From NCBI GenBank assembly GCA_019636195.1, contig JAHBYA010000001.1:34642-98641 (forward strand): 64,000 bases of DNA, written 5' to 3'. The position numbers and the translations under genes were made by a program. Positions 43,376-52,254 of this stretch are shown piece after piece (within the stretch, counting starts at the first letter, position 1; the number at the start of each line of letters is the position of its first letter). This DNA is from Planctomycetota bacterium. GTDB lineage: Bacteria > Planctomycetota > UBA8742 > UBA2392. The notes under the pieces were generated by a model. It saw only the letters and a list, made by a program, of their open reading frames with translations, did no database searches and was not told the DNA's origin.

Positions 43376-43687
43376 GTATCGTTCCTCAATGGGACATGGA
43401 ATCGTTCAACGGCGCTCGCAGATGCAAACACGGTGCCAACGCACTTGAGCGGAGTCATTGATGTAACCAACTATCAGTTATAGATTTACGACTGACAGCA
43501 AACGTGAATCTTCTCGCTTTCCGCCAAACTGACAGCGCTGCGGTTTTCGCCCAACACCTCCTGCCCGATTGGCAGGTGGAACCCCTGACGTGGAGTGCCT
43601 CCGGACTTTGGCCGCATCGATAGACATTGCCCGTTGATAATTGATCATTGAGCTTCATGTTATGCGTATCAGTCCGCAGGAGATGCC
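43376..43687. other. Divergent regulatory spacer upstream of groEL1
   Basis: 312 bp without a gene. It contains a 9-bp direct repeat ACTGACAGC (43491-43499 and 43528-43536), a possible minus-strand -10 box TATAAC (43477-43482), and a 7-bp periodic stretch TTGATAATTGATCATTGA (43634-43651) close to the divergent gene. No CIRCE, HAIR or obvious heat-shock sigma box was found. Confidence 0.45.
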
Positions 43688-44911
43688 ATGACCCGATTGC
43701 TTGTTTGCCTCATCGCGCTGGCCCCGGCGCTGCTCGCGCAGGCCACTGTCACCAGCATCTTCCAGAAGCCGGCCGTCGGCACGATTCAGAAACTGGATCA
43801 GCAGGGACGCCTGGAGGTCAAGGTTGCCGGCAGTGACGTGCCGGCCCGCGTGCCGCTGGACGAAGTCGAGGAAGTGACATTCGGGCACAAAGGCGACGAG
43901 CGCAAGCCTGAAGACGCGCCGCTTCGGGTCTATCTGGTCAACGGCGATCTGTTGCACGGCACAGCCGACAACGGCCCCGAAGACGACGAAGAGGTGTTTG
44001 TGCTGCGCGGCAAGCGCTTCGGCGAGCTGCAAATCAACATCGAGGCGGTCAAGCGCATTGAGGTTGTGGCCAACGTCGCGCCGAACCTGCTCCCCGAGCT
44101 TGCGCCCGACGCCAAGTTCGACCACGCCTACCTGGTGGAGCAACTTGATCCGAGCGCCGCAATGCAGCGGATCGTGAAGGACGGCGTGTACCTGTACAAC
44201 CGGATCATCGACGGCGACAACGTCGAGGGCGTGAAGTACGCATGGGAGCGGATTCGCGGCGTGGTGTGCAAACGCACCGTGCCCGCACCCTTCACGAAGT
44301 TGGAGGGCATCTTTACGCTTCGAGACGGCAGCATGCTGCGCGGCGCAATCAAGAGCTGGGCCGGCGGCAAGGTCACGTTTGAACATCGCACGCTCAAGCG
44401 CGATGTCACGCTGGAGGAAAGCAACCTGATCAGCGTGACCATGAAGAACGGCCGCTACATCTACCTGAGCGACATGGAATTCGCCGAGCCGCCCGACGAG
44501 CGCCCGTGGCTGCTGCCGCCCGACTTCAAGTACGAAGAGTACCTGTTCAAGGCGCGACGCGACCAGGCCAACCTGGGCGGGCCAATCAGCCTGCGCGGCA
44601 AGGTGTACGCCAAAGGCCTGGGCGTGCACGCGATCAGCCGCTTGAGCTTCGACCTGAACCGCGGCTACACGCGATTTGTCGCCGACATCGGCGTGGACGA
44701 CAGCGCGGGCGATCTGGCCAGTGTTGAGTTCAAGGTGTATGCGGACGGCAAACTGGTCTTCGAATCCGGCGTGCTGCGCCGCAGCGCCGAAGTGCGCACC
44801 ATCGATCTTGAAGTGTTGAATGTTCGCCGAATTGTCCTTGAAGTCACAGCCACCGACGACGGCGACAGCCAGGACCGCGCCAACTGGGCCAATGCCAAGC
44901 TGGTGCGGTAG
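43688..44911 (+). CDS. Secreted protein with C-terminal NPCBM domain
   Basis: 407 aa with GGAG 6 bases from ATG. Signal peptide 'MTRLLVCLIALAPALLAQA'. Residues about 25-270 contain repeated SH3-like 'GTIQKLDQQGRLEVKV' and 'LEGIFTLRDGSMLRGAIKSW' strands of unknown role. Residues about 285-407 are an NPCBM (novel putative carbohydrate-binding module) domain: 'GPISLRGKVYAKGLGVHAISRLSFDLNRGYTRF', here quoted only to its extent, and 'VEFKVYADGKLVFESGVL' are typical. It probably binds a glycan or another envelope polymer. First of a same-strand series running to 50.7 kb. Confidence 0.85.
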   Translation: MTRLLVCLIALAPALLAQATVTSIFQKPAVGTIQKLDQQGRLEVKVAGSDVPARVPLDEVEEVTFGHKGDERKPEDAPLRVYLVNGDLLHGTADNGPEDDEEVFVLRGKRFGELQINIEAVKRIEVVANVAPNLLPELAPDAKFDHAYLVEQLDPSAAMQRIVKDGVYLYNRIIDGDNVEGVKYAWERIRGVVCKRTVPAPFTKLEGIFTLRDGSMLRGAIKSWAGGKVTFEHRTLKRDVTLEESNLISVTMKNGRYIYLSDMEFAEPPDERPWLLPPDFKYEEYLFKARRDQANLGGPISLRGKVYAKGLGVHAISRLSFDLNRGYTRFVADIGVDDSAGDLASVEFKVYADGKLVFESGVLRRSAEVRTIDLEVLNVRRIVLEVTATDDGDSQDRANWANAKLVR

Positions 44912-44988
44912 GGCGATTTGCCCGTGAGAATTCTGGCGCAAACCCGACTACTGCCGGACATTGCGACAGAATTGACGCGGGTTGACCC

Positions 44989-47900
44989 ATGGACAAAAAT
45001 CGTGCGGCGTTGCTGGCTGGCTTGTTAGTCCTGTTGCTTGCGGGGCTCGGCATCGGGTGGCTAGTTACGCGCGACAGCACCAAAGCGCCGCGCGTCACCA
45101 ACGAAACGGACGAAGTCGCCGCGACGCAAGGCAAGCGCAAGTCCAGCCAGCGCGACTCCCGCGAAGACGGCCCGGAAAGCCGCGGCAGCGGCCAGACGAC
45201 GCCGGAAGGCGCACAAAAGGGCACACCTGAGATTGAGGTCGTTCCTGAAGTTCCCACCAGCATCACAGTGTCGGGCCAGGCCATCGACTTCTCTGAAGAA
45301 GCCGCGCCGGGCATCACCCTGACGCTGCTGCGCGAAGACAGTGAGGACGCCAGCGGCGCGACCACGATCACGGACGACTCCGGCGAGTTCAAGTTCGAAG
45401 TCGAACTGGTGATCGGCAAAGGCTACTTTGTGGCGTGCGTGCAGGAGGGCATGGCGCTGACCGCGACCGGCACGTTTACGGTCAAGGAAAACACGAACAT
45501 TGAGGGCCTGCTGATCCAGGTGTTCGCCGAGGCACGCGCACACGGTGTTGTCCTGAACGGCGCCGACAACACGCCGCTGGCTGACGTTGACATTGAACTC
45601 GACGCCCGCACCGACGCACGCCTGCAGCGCCTTGGGCGCATCCTTGGCCGGGTCAAGCCGGTCAAGAGCGATGCGCAGGGCAAGTATGAGGTCCTGCACA
45701 TCGCGCCCGGGGCGTATCTGGTGTACGCGCGCAAGAAGGGCTGGATGAGCAATGAGTTGAACCCCCTGACGCGCTCGCGGCAGGAGATTGAGCTTGCCGA
45801 GTTCGGCAATCTTGAACTGCTGCCGTTTGTGCTGGTGCAGGCAGGCGCAATCGAAGGCCGCGTGCTGAAGCGCAGCGACCGCAGCCCGGTTGCCGGCGCA
45901 CGCGTCGAGCTGGGGACGGTGCTCGGCGGCATGTTGGACAGCACCACCACCGACAGTGAAGGCAAGTATCGCTTTGACCAGGTGCCGCCGGGCATCGGTG
46001 CTCCGGGCGGCGAAGGCGACGGCATGGGCGGCGCGGCTGTGCGTGCGATTGCCGGCGGCTACGCGATTGCCACGCGCGACCTGCGCGTTCGCAGCGGCGA
46101 AACCCGTACCGGCATTGACCTGCTGCTGGACGACGGCGCAAGCGTGACCGGCCGTGTCGTGGACACAAAGCAGCAGCCGATCGCGGGCGCCAGCGTTTAC
46201 TACAACGACAACGACTTTCTGCGCGGCGGAGAATGGGTGGCGGGTCTTGAGTTGCCCAAACGCACAGTGCAGACGACGACCGACGCGCAGGGGCGCTTCA
46301 CGCTGGCAAACATCCCGGTCGGCAACGTCGGCATCAGCGCACGCGCCAAGGGCTACGCCAACAAGACCGCGCAGGCCGTGACCACTGCGGGCCAGAGCAC
46401 CGAGATCACGATTGTCCTTGAGCCCGCCGGCTGGATCGAGGGCGTGGTTTCCAACAGCCGTGGCGAGCCGGTCGAGGGCGTGCCGCTGGCGGCCTACGAT
46501 GTCAGCGGCCCGGGCCAGTTGTCATTTGTGATGAAGTCGTTCTTTGGCGAGACGTTGCCCGACCGCGGCGAAAGCACGATGTTCCCAGCCGGGGTGCGCA
46601 GCGACGCCGAGGGACGGTACCGCCTGGATGGCCTGCCCGCGGGCAAGTACGTGCTGCTGGCCAACACGCGCAGCTACCAGAAGTACGTGTCGCCTGAGCT
46701 GGAAGTGAAAAACGGTGCGGGCACAACACACGACGTGAGCCTTTCCAGCGGCGGCACGATCTATGGCCGCGTGTATGACGCCGGCGGCCGGGCGGTGCCT
46801 GGCGTGCCGGTAACCTGCGCCAGCCTGCAGGGGCAGGACAGCGCCAACGTGCGCACCGCCTACACCGATAGCGGCGGCAACTACGAGCTTACGGGGCTGG
46901 TGCCGGGCACCTACACGGTGATTCGCAACACCGGCAACTTCGCGGCTCTGATTCTGCCCAACCCCAGCAATCAGGTGAAAGTCGCCGCGGACCAGCGCGT
47001 TGAGTTTGACATTCACGAACAGAAGCCCGGCACTGCCCGTCTGCACGGGCGCGTCACCGAGGACGGCAAGCCCTATGCCGACAAGACCATCGTGCTGATC
47101 GGCGGAGGTCGCGGCGGGTTTGCTGCCAGCACCGCACGCACCGACAAGGACGGCTACTACGAGTTCAACAGTGTGGCGCTGGGTGTTTACCAGATTGCGC
47201 AGCAGGGACAGGGCCCCGCGCCCAGCCTTGTGCGCAAGCGTGTGTCCGTCAACCGCGAGGGCGACTTCGAGTTCGACGTGAACTTCGAAACCGTCAAGAT
47301 CATCGGCCGCGTGGAGGTGGAAGGCGGCAAGGTGCCGCAGGGCCGCGTGCGGGTGATTGCCAGCCCGGTAAGCGCCGACGGCACGGACAAGGGCAATCCC
47401 GATGAAGAAGTCAGCGAACTTGAAATGATGGTTGCCCGCGAGACCGGCATCGACGAAAAAACCGGCGCCTTTGAACTGACCGGCATGTCGCCCGGCTTTT
47501 ACAGGCTGAGTGTGCGCAGCGAAAACAACGGCATGGTCACGCGGCCGTACTTGAACGTGCGCGCAACAGTCTCAGGCGTGGTGCTCACGCTTCCGGCACA
47601 GGGGGCAACGCTCAAGGGCACACTGACGGGCATAGACGGCGCCCAGAACAACACACCCTTCGGATTAATTGCCGCGCTGACGATCGAGGACGAGCGCGGC
47701 TCGCCGATTGCGCTGGGCGGATTTGACAACGGTGTGAACCTGACCCAGAGCAAGGCGTTCGAGATCAAGAACCTGCCGGAAGGCCGTTTCACGATCACGC
47801 TTTCGATGCCCGGCTACACCCCGGTCACGCACTCCAACGTGCAGTTCAAAGCCGGCGAGACGGTTTCGCTGACGTTTGCGTTTGCGTCGGCGGGCCACCT

Positions 47901-48192
47901 CAAGATCACGATGCTGAACAACGACATCGACATCGCGACCGCGCTCGGGCTTGAGTATGAAATCCGCAACAGCAAGGGCGAACTGTTCAAGAAGCGCTTC
48001 ACGTTCCTGGACTTCTTCAACTCCGATGGCAGCACAACGCAGGGCGAGAACAACAGCTTCACAATCAAGGACCTGCCGCCCGAAAGCTACACCATCAGCA
48101 TGACGATGCCCGGCTACAAGCCGCTTTCGCGCGCTTTCACGATCATCGCTGGTGAGACCTCGGAGATCAGCGTAGAATTCCAGAAGGAATAG
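44989..48192 (+). CDS. Very large anchored protein with repeated carboxypeptidase-regulatory-like domains
   Basis: 1067 aa. Signal anchor at about 7-27 ('LLAGLLVLLLAGLGIGWLV'), then a charged Ser/Arg/Glu linker to about 85. The remainder is about ten tandem beta-sandwich modules of the CarboxypepD_reg/SdrD-B type, recognisable by 'G.V....G.PVAGARVEL....T.SEGKYRFDQVPPG'-like turns, for example near residues 290, 385, 475, 575, 680, 790 and 900. No enzyme domain. The architecture suggests an elongated periplasmic or surface stalk or adhesin. It follows the NPCBM gene by 77 bp on the same strand. Confidence 0.85.
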   Translation: MDKNRAALLAGLLVLLLAGLGIGWLVTRDSTKAPRVTNETDEVAATQGKRKSSQRDSREDGPESRGSGQTTPEGAQKGTPEIEVVPEVPTSITVSGQAIDFSEEAAPGITLTLLREDSEDASGATTITDDSGEFKFEVELVIGKGYFVACVQEGMALTATGTFTVKENTNIEGLLIQVFAEARAHGVVLNGADNTPLADVDIELDARTDARLQRLGRILGRVKPVKSDAQGKYEVLHIAPGAYLVYARKKGWMSNELNPLTRSRQEIELAEFGNLELLPFVLVQAGAIEGRVLKRSDRSPVAGARVELGTVLGGMLDSTTTDSEGKYRFDQVPPGIGAPGGEGDGMGGAAVRAIAGGYAIATRDLRVRSGETRTGIDLLLDDGASVTGRVVDTKQQPIAGASVYYNDNDFLRGGEWVAGLELPKRTVQTTTDAQGRFTLANIPVGNVGISARAKGYANKTAQAVTTAGQSTEITIVLEPAGWIEGVVSNSRGEPVEGVPLAAYDVSGPGQLSFVMKSFFGETLPDRGESTMFPAGVRSDAEGRYRLDGLPAGKYVLLANTRSYQKYVSPELEVKNGAGTTHDVSLSSGGTIYGRVYDAGGRAVPGVPVTCASLQGQDSANVRTAYTDSGGNYELTGLVPGTYTVIRNTGNFAALILPNPSNQVKVAADQRVEFDIHEQKPGTARLHGRVTEDGKPYADKTIVLIGGGRGGFAASTARTDKDGYYEFNSVALGVYQIAQQGQGPAPSLVRKRVSVNREGDFEFDVNFETVKIIGRVEVEGGKVPQGRVRVIASPVSADGTDKGNPDEEVSELEMMVARETGIDEKTGAFELTGMSPGFYRLSVRSENNGMVTRPYLNVRATVSGVVLTLPAQGATLKGTLTGIDGAQNNTPFGLIAALTIEDERGSPIALGGFDNGVNLTQSKAFEIKNLPEGRFTITLSMPGYTPVTHSNVQFKAGETVSLTFAFASAGHLKITMLNNDIDIATALGLEYEIRNSKGELFKKRFTFLDFFNSDGSTTQGENNSFTIKDLPPESYTISMTMPGYKPLSRAFTIIAGETSEISVEFQKE

Positions 48193-48215
48193 CGTCGCGG
48201 ACTCGTTACGTGTAC

Positions 48216-49478
48216 ATGAGCCCATCGGGGATTACGGCTATCGAGGTTCCGGCTTCCGGACGTGCCCCAATCCGCAAGCTGGGTGCCCTTGTTCCGACAG
48301 TCTTGGCATTGACGTTGCTGGCTGGCTGTGCGGGCCAGGCTCGCGAGGGCGGACTGCCGGCCGCTTCGGACACGCCGCCGCTGCACGCAGCGGCCAATGC
48401 GCAGTCGCTGGATGACATGCTCAAGGCCGAAGACTTCGACCTTGCTCGGGCGCTTTTGCTGTTCAGTGAAAAGTACTACCCCGAGTTCTCGGGTCGCCCC
48501 CACGACACCGACATACCGGCCAAGCTGACACGCTTTGACGCCTATGCCGCCGAGTTGCGCCGCGACGTGAACCGGGCCCGCAGTCCGCGCACGCGGCTGC
48601 TGGCGCTGACCGACTTTGTGCACTCGCGTCTTGGCCTGCGCTTTGACCCCACTGACCAGGGTGGCGCAAATCCCGAGAACCTGTTTTTTGACCGCATGCT
48701 CCAGAACCGTTACGGCTACTGCGTTTCACTTTCGCTGGCCTATCTGGTGTTCGGGCAGGCGGCAGGACTTGAGGTTTTGGGCATTCGCATCCCGGGCCAC
48801 TTTGCGGTGATCTTCCGTGACCGCGAAGCAAACGGTCAGCCCTACGAAGTGATCCTGGAAACCACGGCATTCGGGGCGGCTTTCGACGACCTGCACTACT
48901 ATGCGCAGTACCGCTTCAGCTCAACCAGCGTGAAGAACCGCGTGTACCTGACACCGCTGGCCGACCGTGAAATCTTCGGCACGCTTTACAACAACCTCGC
49001 TGGCTTAACCTACCTGCGCAATGACTACCAGCTTGCCCTCAAGCGCTATGATCGCGCGCTTGAGCTTGCGCCGAACAACGCCGAGGTTATGTACAACCGC
49101 GCGGTGGTGCTGCGCAAACTCAAGCGGGCAGGCGAAGGCCTGAAAGACATCAATGAAGCGCTGCGGCTGGACCCCAGTTTCGCGCTTGCGCTGATCCTGC
49201 GGGCGGGGTTGTTCTGGGAAAACGGCGAGAAAGAGCAGGCCCGGGCCGACCTTGCTGAAGCGATGCGAAAACGCCCGGAGTGGGTTGAGCCGCTGATGCT
49301 TGAGGGCCAGTTCCTGATGGACGACAACCAGCTCGATGAAGCGCGCAGTGTCTTTGAGCGTGTGCTTGAGATGCGGCCGGGCTTCAAGTCGGCCTACATC
49401 GCGCTGGCCGAGCTTGAAGCAAAGGCCGGCAACATGGCCAAGGCCCGCAAGTACAGGCAACTGGCTGAGGAATCATGA
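48216..49478 (+). CDS. Transglutaminase-like lipoprotein with TPR repeats
   Basis: 420 aa from ATG 48216; GTG 48210 is possible. Lipoprotein signal with lipobox 'LAGC' at about residue 30. Residues about 80-235 are a SirB1/transglutaminase-like fold: 'FDRMLQNRYGYCVSLSLAYLV' supplies a Cys in the expected position and 'IRIPGHFAVIFRD' the His. Residues about 255-420 are TPRs ('AGLTYLRNDYQLALKRYDRALEL', 'DEARSVFERVLEM'). It may act as a periplasmic scaffold or protease-like protein. Its stop overlaps the next start (ATGA), so the KorA-like gene is translationally coupled. Confidence 0.85.
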   Translation: MSPSGITAIEVPASGRAPIRKLGALVPTVLALTLLAGCAGQAREGGLPAASDTPPLHAAANAQSLDDMLKAEDFDLARALLLFSEKYYPEFSGRPHDTDIPAKLTRFDAYAAELRRDVNRARSPRTRLLALTDFVHSRLGLRFDPTDQGGANPENLFFDRMLQNRYGYCVSLSLAYLVFGQAAGLEVLGIRIPGHFAVIFRDREANGQPYEVILETTAFGAAFDDLHYYAQYRFSSTSVKNRVYLTPLADREIFGTLYNNLAGLTYLRNDYQLALKRYDRALELAPNNAEVMYNRAVVLRKLKRAGEGLKDINEALRLDPSFALALILRAGLFWENGEKEQARADLAEAMRKRPEWVEPLMLEGQFLMDDNQLDEARSVFERVLEMRPGFKSAYIALAELEAKAGNMAKARKYRQLAEES

Positions 49479-50311
49479 ACGAGGCAGTAACTGGTCGTGA
49501 CGCCGCGCTGGCTGCGCTTGCCGCCAGCGGTGTGCATGTGACAACCGCGGCGCTTGCCGACATTTCACGCCACGGGCCGGAACTTTACCGCAAGCTGCGC
49601 GAGCGCGAACCGTGCGTGGTGATCGTCGAGGCGCCGGATGTCGAGTCGCTGGACGTGATGGCCTTGCGCTGGATGTTCAAGGGCGGCGTTACGCCGCTGG
49701 TGCTTTGCCCAGCCAGCGCCGCAGAGTGCGCAGAGCTTGCGACCACGGCTGCCAAGGCGGCGACACTGCTGCGCGTGCCGGCGTTTCTGCTGCTGGAGGA
49801 CGATGTCGCCGAGGAAGAGCTGGCTGGGCCCCCGCCATCCGATTTTCCCGCCCTGCGCTTTGAGCATCCTGCGCCCCAAGACCAGATCGACCAGCCCGAA
49901 GACGATGCCGAGGTGCGCGAACTGGATGCGCTGCTGTCCAGCCCCCCGCTGGGCTTTGACGCGACCCGTTTGGACCGGCATCCGCGTGGATCGGGCAGGC
50001 CTGAGTGGCTGGTCGTCAGCTACGGTGCGGCTTCACGAGCCGCCGGTGAGGCAGTCGCCCGCGCGCGCGAGCAGGGCCAGCGCGTGGACCTGCTGCGCAC
50101 GCGCTTGCTGTGGCCGCTGCCGGAAGCAGAGTTGCTGCGCGCCACCGCCGGCATCAAGCATGTCGTGGTGGCTGAGCGAAACCTGGGGCAGTACGCGCAG
50201 GAGGTGCGGCGCATGTTGCCGGGCCTGCCGGTGATTGTCGCGGGTGGCGTTGGCAAACTGGCGTCCGAGACCGTGATGCGCCGCCTTGCCCGTTCGCCAC
50301 GGTGCTGCTGA
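49475..50311 (+). CDS. Orphan KorA/PorA-like 2-oxoacid:acceptor oxidoreductase fragment
   Basis: 278 aa. The C-terminal half (about 168-270) reads 'WLVVSYGAASRAAGEAVARA', 'VDLLRTRLLWPLPEAELL' and 'HVVVAERNLGQYAQEVRRML', the domain II pattern of KorA/VorA alpha subunits. The N-terminal half keeps 'CVVIVEAPDVESLDVMALRWMFKGG' and 'AATLLRVPAFLLLEDD', resembling the end of the pyrimidine-binding domain. The TPP-binding beta subunit and gamma/ferredoxin parts are absent nearby. It may be a reduced or repurposed subunit. Coupled by ATGA to the upstream gene; the transposase start overlaps its stop. Confidence 0.72.
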   Translation: MNEAVTGRDAALAALAASGVHVTTAALADISRHGPELYRKLREREPCVVIVEAPDVESLDVMALRWMFKGGVTPLVLCPASAAECAELATTAAKAATLLRVPAFLLLEDDVAEEELAGPPPSDFPALRFEHPAPQDQIDQPEDDAEVRELDALLSSPPLGFDATRLDRHPRGSGRPEWLVVSYGAASRAAGEAVARAREQGQRVDLLRTRLLWPLPEAELLRATAGIKHVVVAERNLGQYAQEVRRMLPGLPVIVAGGVGKLASETVMRRLARSPRCC

Positions 50312-50724
50312 TGCACTTTTACAACATTACGTTGATGCTCAACCGTGCTTCCGAGCAGCGGCGGCTGCATACCGCCACGCACGGCCAGGCGGCACGCGAA
50401 GTCATTGAGCACATTGCCCGACGCCACGCAAAGGTGTACGCGTGGGTCGTGATGCCGGACCACATCCACCTCTTGTTTTCGCGCGCCAAGCCGCTTGCCA
50501 ACGTTGAAAAGTTCGCCGGCCGCATCAAACGCCTGATCAACAAGGCGCTGGCGATGCGCGGCCTGCACAAGTTGAAATGGCGGGAAGGGTGCGTCAGCTA
50601 CCTTGTTGACGCGTCAACACTGGCGCAGGCAAAGCAGCACATCCTTGCCAATCCCGTGCGCGGCGGCCTTGCTGAAACGCCCGACGACTACGCGCTTGGG
50701 GGCGCACCCGAGCCTCTGCCCTGA
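50311..50724 (+). CDS. REP-associated tyrosine transposase-like protein (Y1_Tnp)
   Basis: 137 aa from ATG 50311, which overlaps the previous TGA by one base. The HUH signature is present ('WVVMPDHIHLLFS'), and the C-terminal 'ILANPVRGGLAETPDDY' matches the YIxxNPVraGLv motif of RAYT proteins. The residue that is normally the motif Tyr is His ('QHILANPV'), so strand-transfer activity is questionable unless Tyr in 'VSYLVDAS' substitutes. RAYTs act on REP palindromes. Candidate REP-like sequences in this window are at 23474-23539 and 55691-59254. No terminal repeats bound this gene. Confidence 0.85.
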   Translation: MHFYNITLMLNRASEQRRLHTATHGQAAREVIEHIARRHAKVYAWVVMPDHIHLLFSRAKPLANVEKFAGRIKRLINKALAMRGLHKLKWREGCVSYLVDASTLAQAKQHILANPVRGGLAETPDDYALGGAPEPLP

Positions 50725-51072
50725 TTACTGCTGCACACCCAGCGCATTGCCTTCGCAGTCCCAGAAGGTCGCGAAGACATGTTCGCCCTCGGTCTGGACT
50801 TTCCCGACCTTGACGCCCCGACCACTCAGCTGCTTCAGCGCGTCTTCCACGCTGGCAACCTTGAAGTACGGCATGGGGCCAAAGCCCACATCTTTGCCTT
50901 CCGCGCCGCTCGGGTGCAGGTCAATCCGGATGCCGGCCTGCGGTTGCGTCAGTGATGCATAGTGCGGCGCATGGGCAAAGTTCACGGTGCAGCCCAGCTT
51001 CTCCTGGTACCACTTCAGCGCGCGGTCAAAATCGATGACCCAGATCATCACATGGCTGAAACCCGTGAACAT
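50725..51072 (-). CDS. VOC-superfamily (glyoxalase/bleomycin-resistance-fold) protein
   Basis: 115 aa, a single vicinal-oxygen-chelate module pair. 'HVMIWVIDFDRALKWYQEKLG' is the typical first beta-alpha-beta, and 'TFWDCEGNALGVQQ' the terminal 'DpdGN' metal motif. His8, His in 'IDLHPSG' and the late Glu-containing strand could coordinate a metal. The substrate cannot be inferred. It converges with the transposase gene with no gap, and lies 12 bp after the phosphorylase gene's start side on the same strand. Confidence 0.85.
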   Translation of the reverse strand: MFTGFSHVMIWVIDFDRALKWYQEKLGCTVNFAHAPHYASLTQPQAGIRIDLHPSGAEGKDVGFGPMPYFKVASVEDALKQLSGRGVKVGKVQTEGEHVFATFWDCEGNALGVQQ

Positions 51073-51084
51073 GGCCGCTCCTGC

Positions 51085-51915
51085 CTACAGGCCCCCCACC
51101 ATCGCTTTCACCAGCCCGGTCAGTTTGGGCTCGGCGGCATTGGCGGTCTTGATGATGGTTTCGATGTCCGCTTCCTCGAGCGTTTCGGGGATGCACAAGT
51201 CCGTGACGATGCTGAATGCCACCACGCGCATGCCAAGGTGGCGCGCGGCAACGACCTCGGGCACCGTGCTCATGCCAACGACGTCGGCGCCCAGGTTGCG
51301 CAGCATGCGGTACTCGGCGCGCGTCTCAAGGTTCGGCCCGGTCACCATGACGTAGACCCCTTCGCGCAGCTTCAGCCCTGTTTCCTCGGCGGCCTTGTGC
51401 GCAGCCTTGATCAAGGCGGGATCGTAGGGCCGGCTCATATCCGGAAAGCGCGGGCCCAGCGCGTCGTCGTTCGGGCCGACCAGCGGGTTTACGCCTGCCA
51501 GGCCCGGAAGGTTGATATGGTCGTCAATCACCATCAGGTCGCCCAGCGACCACGCGGGGTTCAAGCCGCCCGCGGCGTTGCTCAGCACCAGCACTTCACA
51601 GCCCAGCGCATGCAGCAGGCGCACCGGGTACACGATGTCGCTCAGGCGGTGGCCTTCATAGAAGTGCAGCCTGCCTTCAAGCACGTAAACCGGTGTGCCG
51701 TTCAGTGTGCCCGCGACAAACTCGCCGCTGTGGCTTTGCACGCTTGAGTTGGCCATGTGCGGGATGCGCGAAAACGGCATGCGCAGCTCGGCCTCCACCT
51801 CTTTGCCCAGCGCGCCCAGGCCGGTGCCGAGCACAATGCCGACCTTTGCCTTGATCTTGGTGCGCGTGGCAATGGCGCGCACAGATTCATCGAGATGCTG
51901 CTTGAGAATAGACAT
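51085..51915 (-). CDS. Purine nucleoside phosphorylase (PNP/MTAP family)
   Basis: 276 aa from ATG 51915 with GGGGG 5 bases upstream. Features of trimeric PNP: 'VGIVLGTGLGALGKEVEAE', 'HSGEFVAGTLNGTPVYVLEGRLHFYEGH' with phosphate-site His and Arg, 'LSNAAGGLNP', 'YVMVTGPNLETRAEYRML' and 'DVVGMSTVPEVVAARHLG', then 'SIVTDLC'. It cleaves inosine/guanosine-type nucleosides with phosphate in purine salvage. The Asn/Glu purine-site residues 'GPNLET' and 'VTDLC' fit the 6-oxopurine-preferring class, but the Asn of 'VTN' is Asp here, which can change base preference. Confidence 0.92.
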   Translation of the reverse strand: MSILKQHLDESVRAIATRTKIKAKVGIVLGTGLGALGKEVEAELRMPFSRIPHMANSSVQSHSGEFVAGTLNGTPVYVLEGRLHFYEGHRLSDIVYPVRLLHALGCEVLVLSNAAGGLNPAWSLGDLMVIDDHINLPGLAGVNPLVGPNDDALGPRFPDMSRPYDPALIKAAHKAAEETGLKLREGVYVMVTGPNLETRAEYRMLRNLGADVVGMSTVPEVVAARHLGMRVVAFSIVTDLCIPETLEEADIETIIKTANAAEPKLTGLVKAMVGGL

Positions 51916-51963
51916 GGCAACCCCCGTCAACGTGAAGCCCACCGGTTTTAGGATGTGTGTGCT

Positions 51964-52254
51964 TCACGGCGCAAGCCGTGATCGCAACTCGGGCTCGGTA
52001 ATGCCCGCGATCCGCACGCGTTTGTCCTGGCTGGTGTGGCCGGCAATGATCTCAATGTTGCGTTGAGGTATGCCAAGCGCATCGGCCAGCAGGGCAACTA
52101 CGCCTTCGTTGGCCTTGCCCTTTTCCGGCGGCTCGGTGACGCTGAGCTTCAGGGCGCCGCCATGTTCACCCTTGATGGCGGCTTTGCGGGCGCCGGGGCT
52201 CACGCGCAGGCGCAAAAGACAGACGCCGTCGCGGGTTTCGATCTCAAGCGGCAT
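51964..52254 (-). CDS. DUF167 (YggU-like) protein
   Basis: 96 aa from ATG 52254; GTG 52257 is also possible. 'LLRLRVSPGARKAAIKGEHGGALKLSV' in its parts, then 'PPEKGKANEGVVALLADALGIP' and 'IEIIAGHTSQDKRVRI' define the family. Function unknown; small soluble fold. The start codon overlaps the stop of the upstream gene, so it is translated with it, and it lies 48 bp ahead of the phosphorylase gene on the same strand. Confidence 0.93.
   Translation of the reverse strand: MPLEIETRDGVCLLRLRVSPGARKAAIKGEHGGALKLSVTEPPEKGKANEGVVALLADALGIPQRNIEIIAGHTSQDKRVRIAGITEPELRSRLAP

Noticed and set aside
43634..43651. TTGATAATTGATCATTGA as a mobile repeat
   Set aside because: A 7-bp periodic stretch, but a single short copy near a promoter is not enough to call a repeat family.
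43376..43687. CIRCE or HAIR heat-shock operator upstream of groEL1
   Set aside because: Searched by eye for TTAGCACTC/GAGTGCTAA and CTTGAGT/ACTCAAG pairs; only isolated partial half-sites (CTTGAGC) occur.
49475..50311. KorA-like gene as a frameshifted pseudogene
   Set aside because: The frame is intact with coupled start and stop at both ends and normal codon usage, so it looks like a working short protein.
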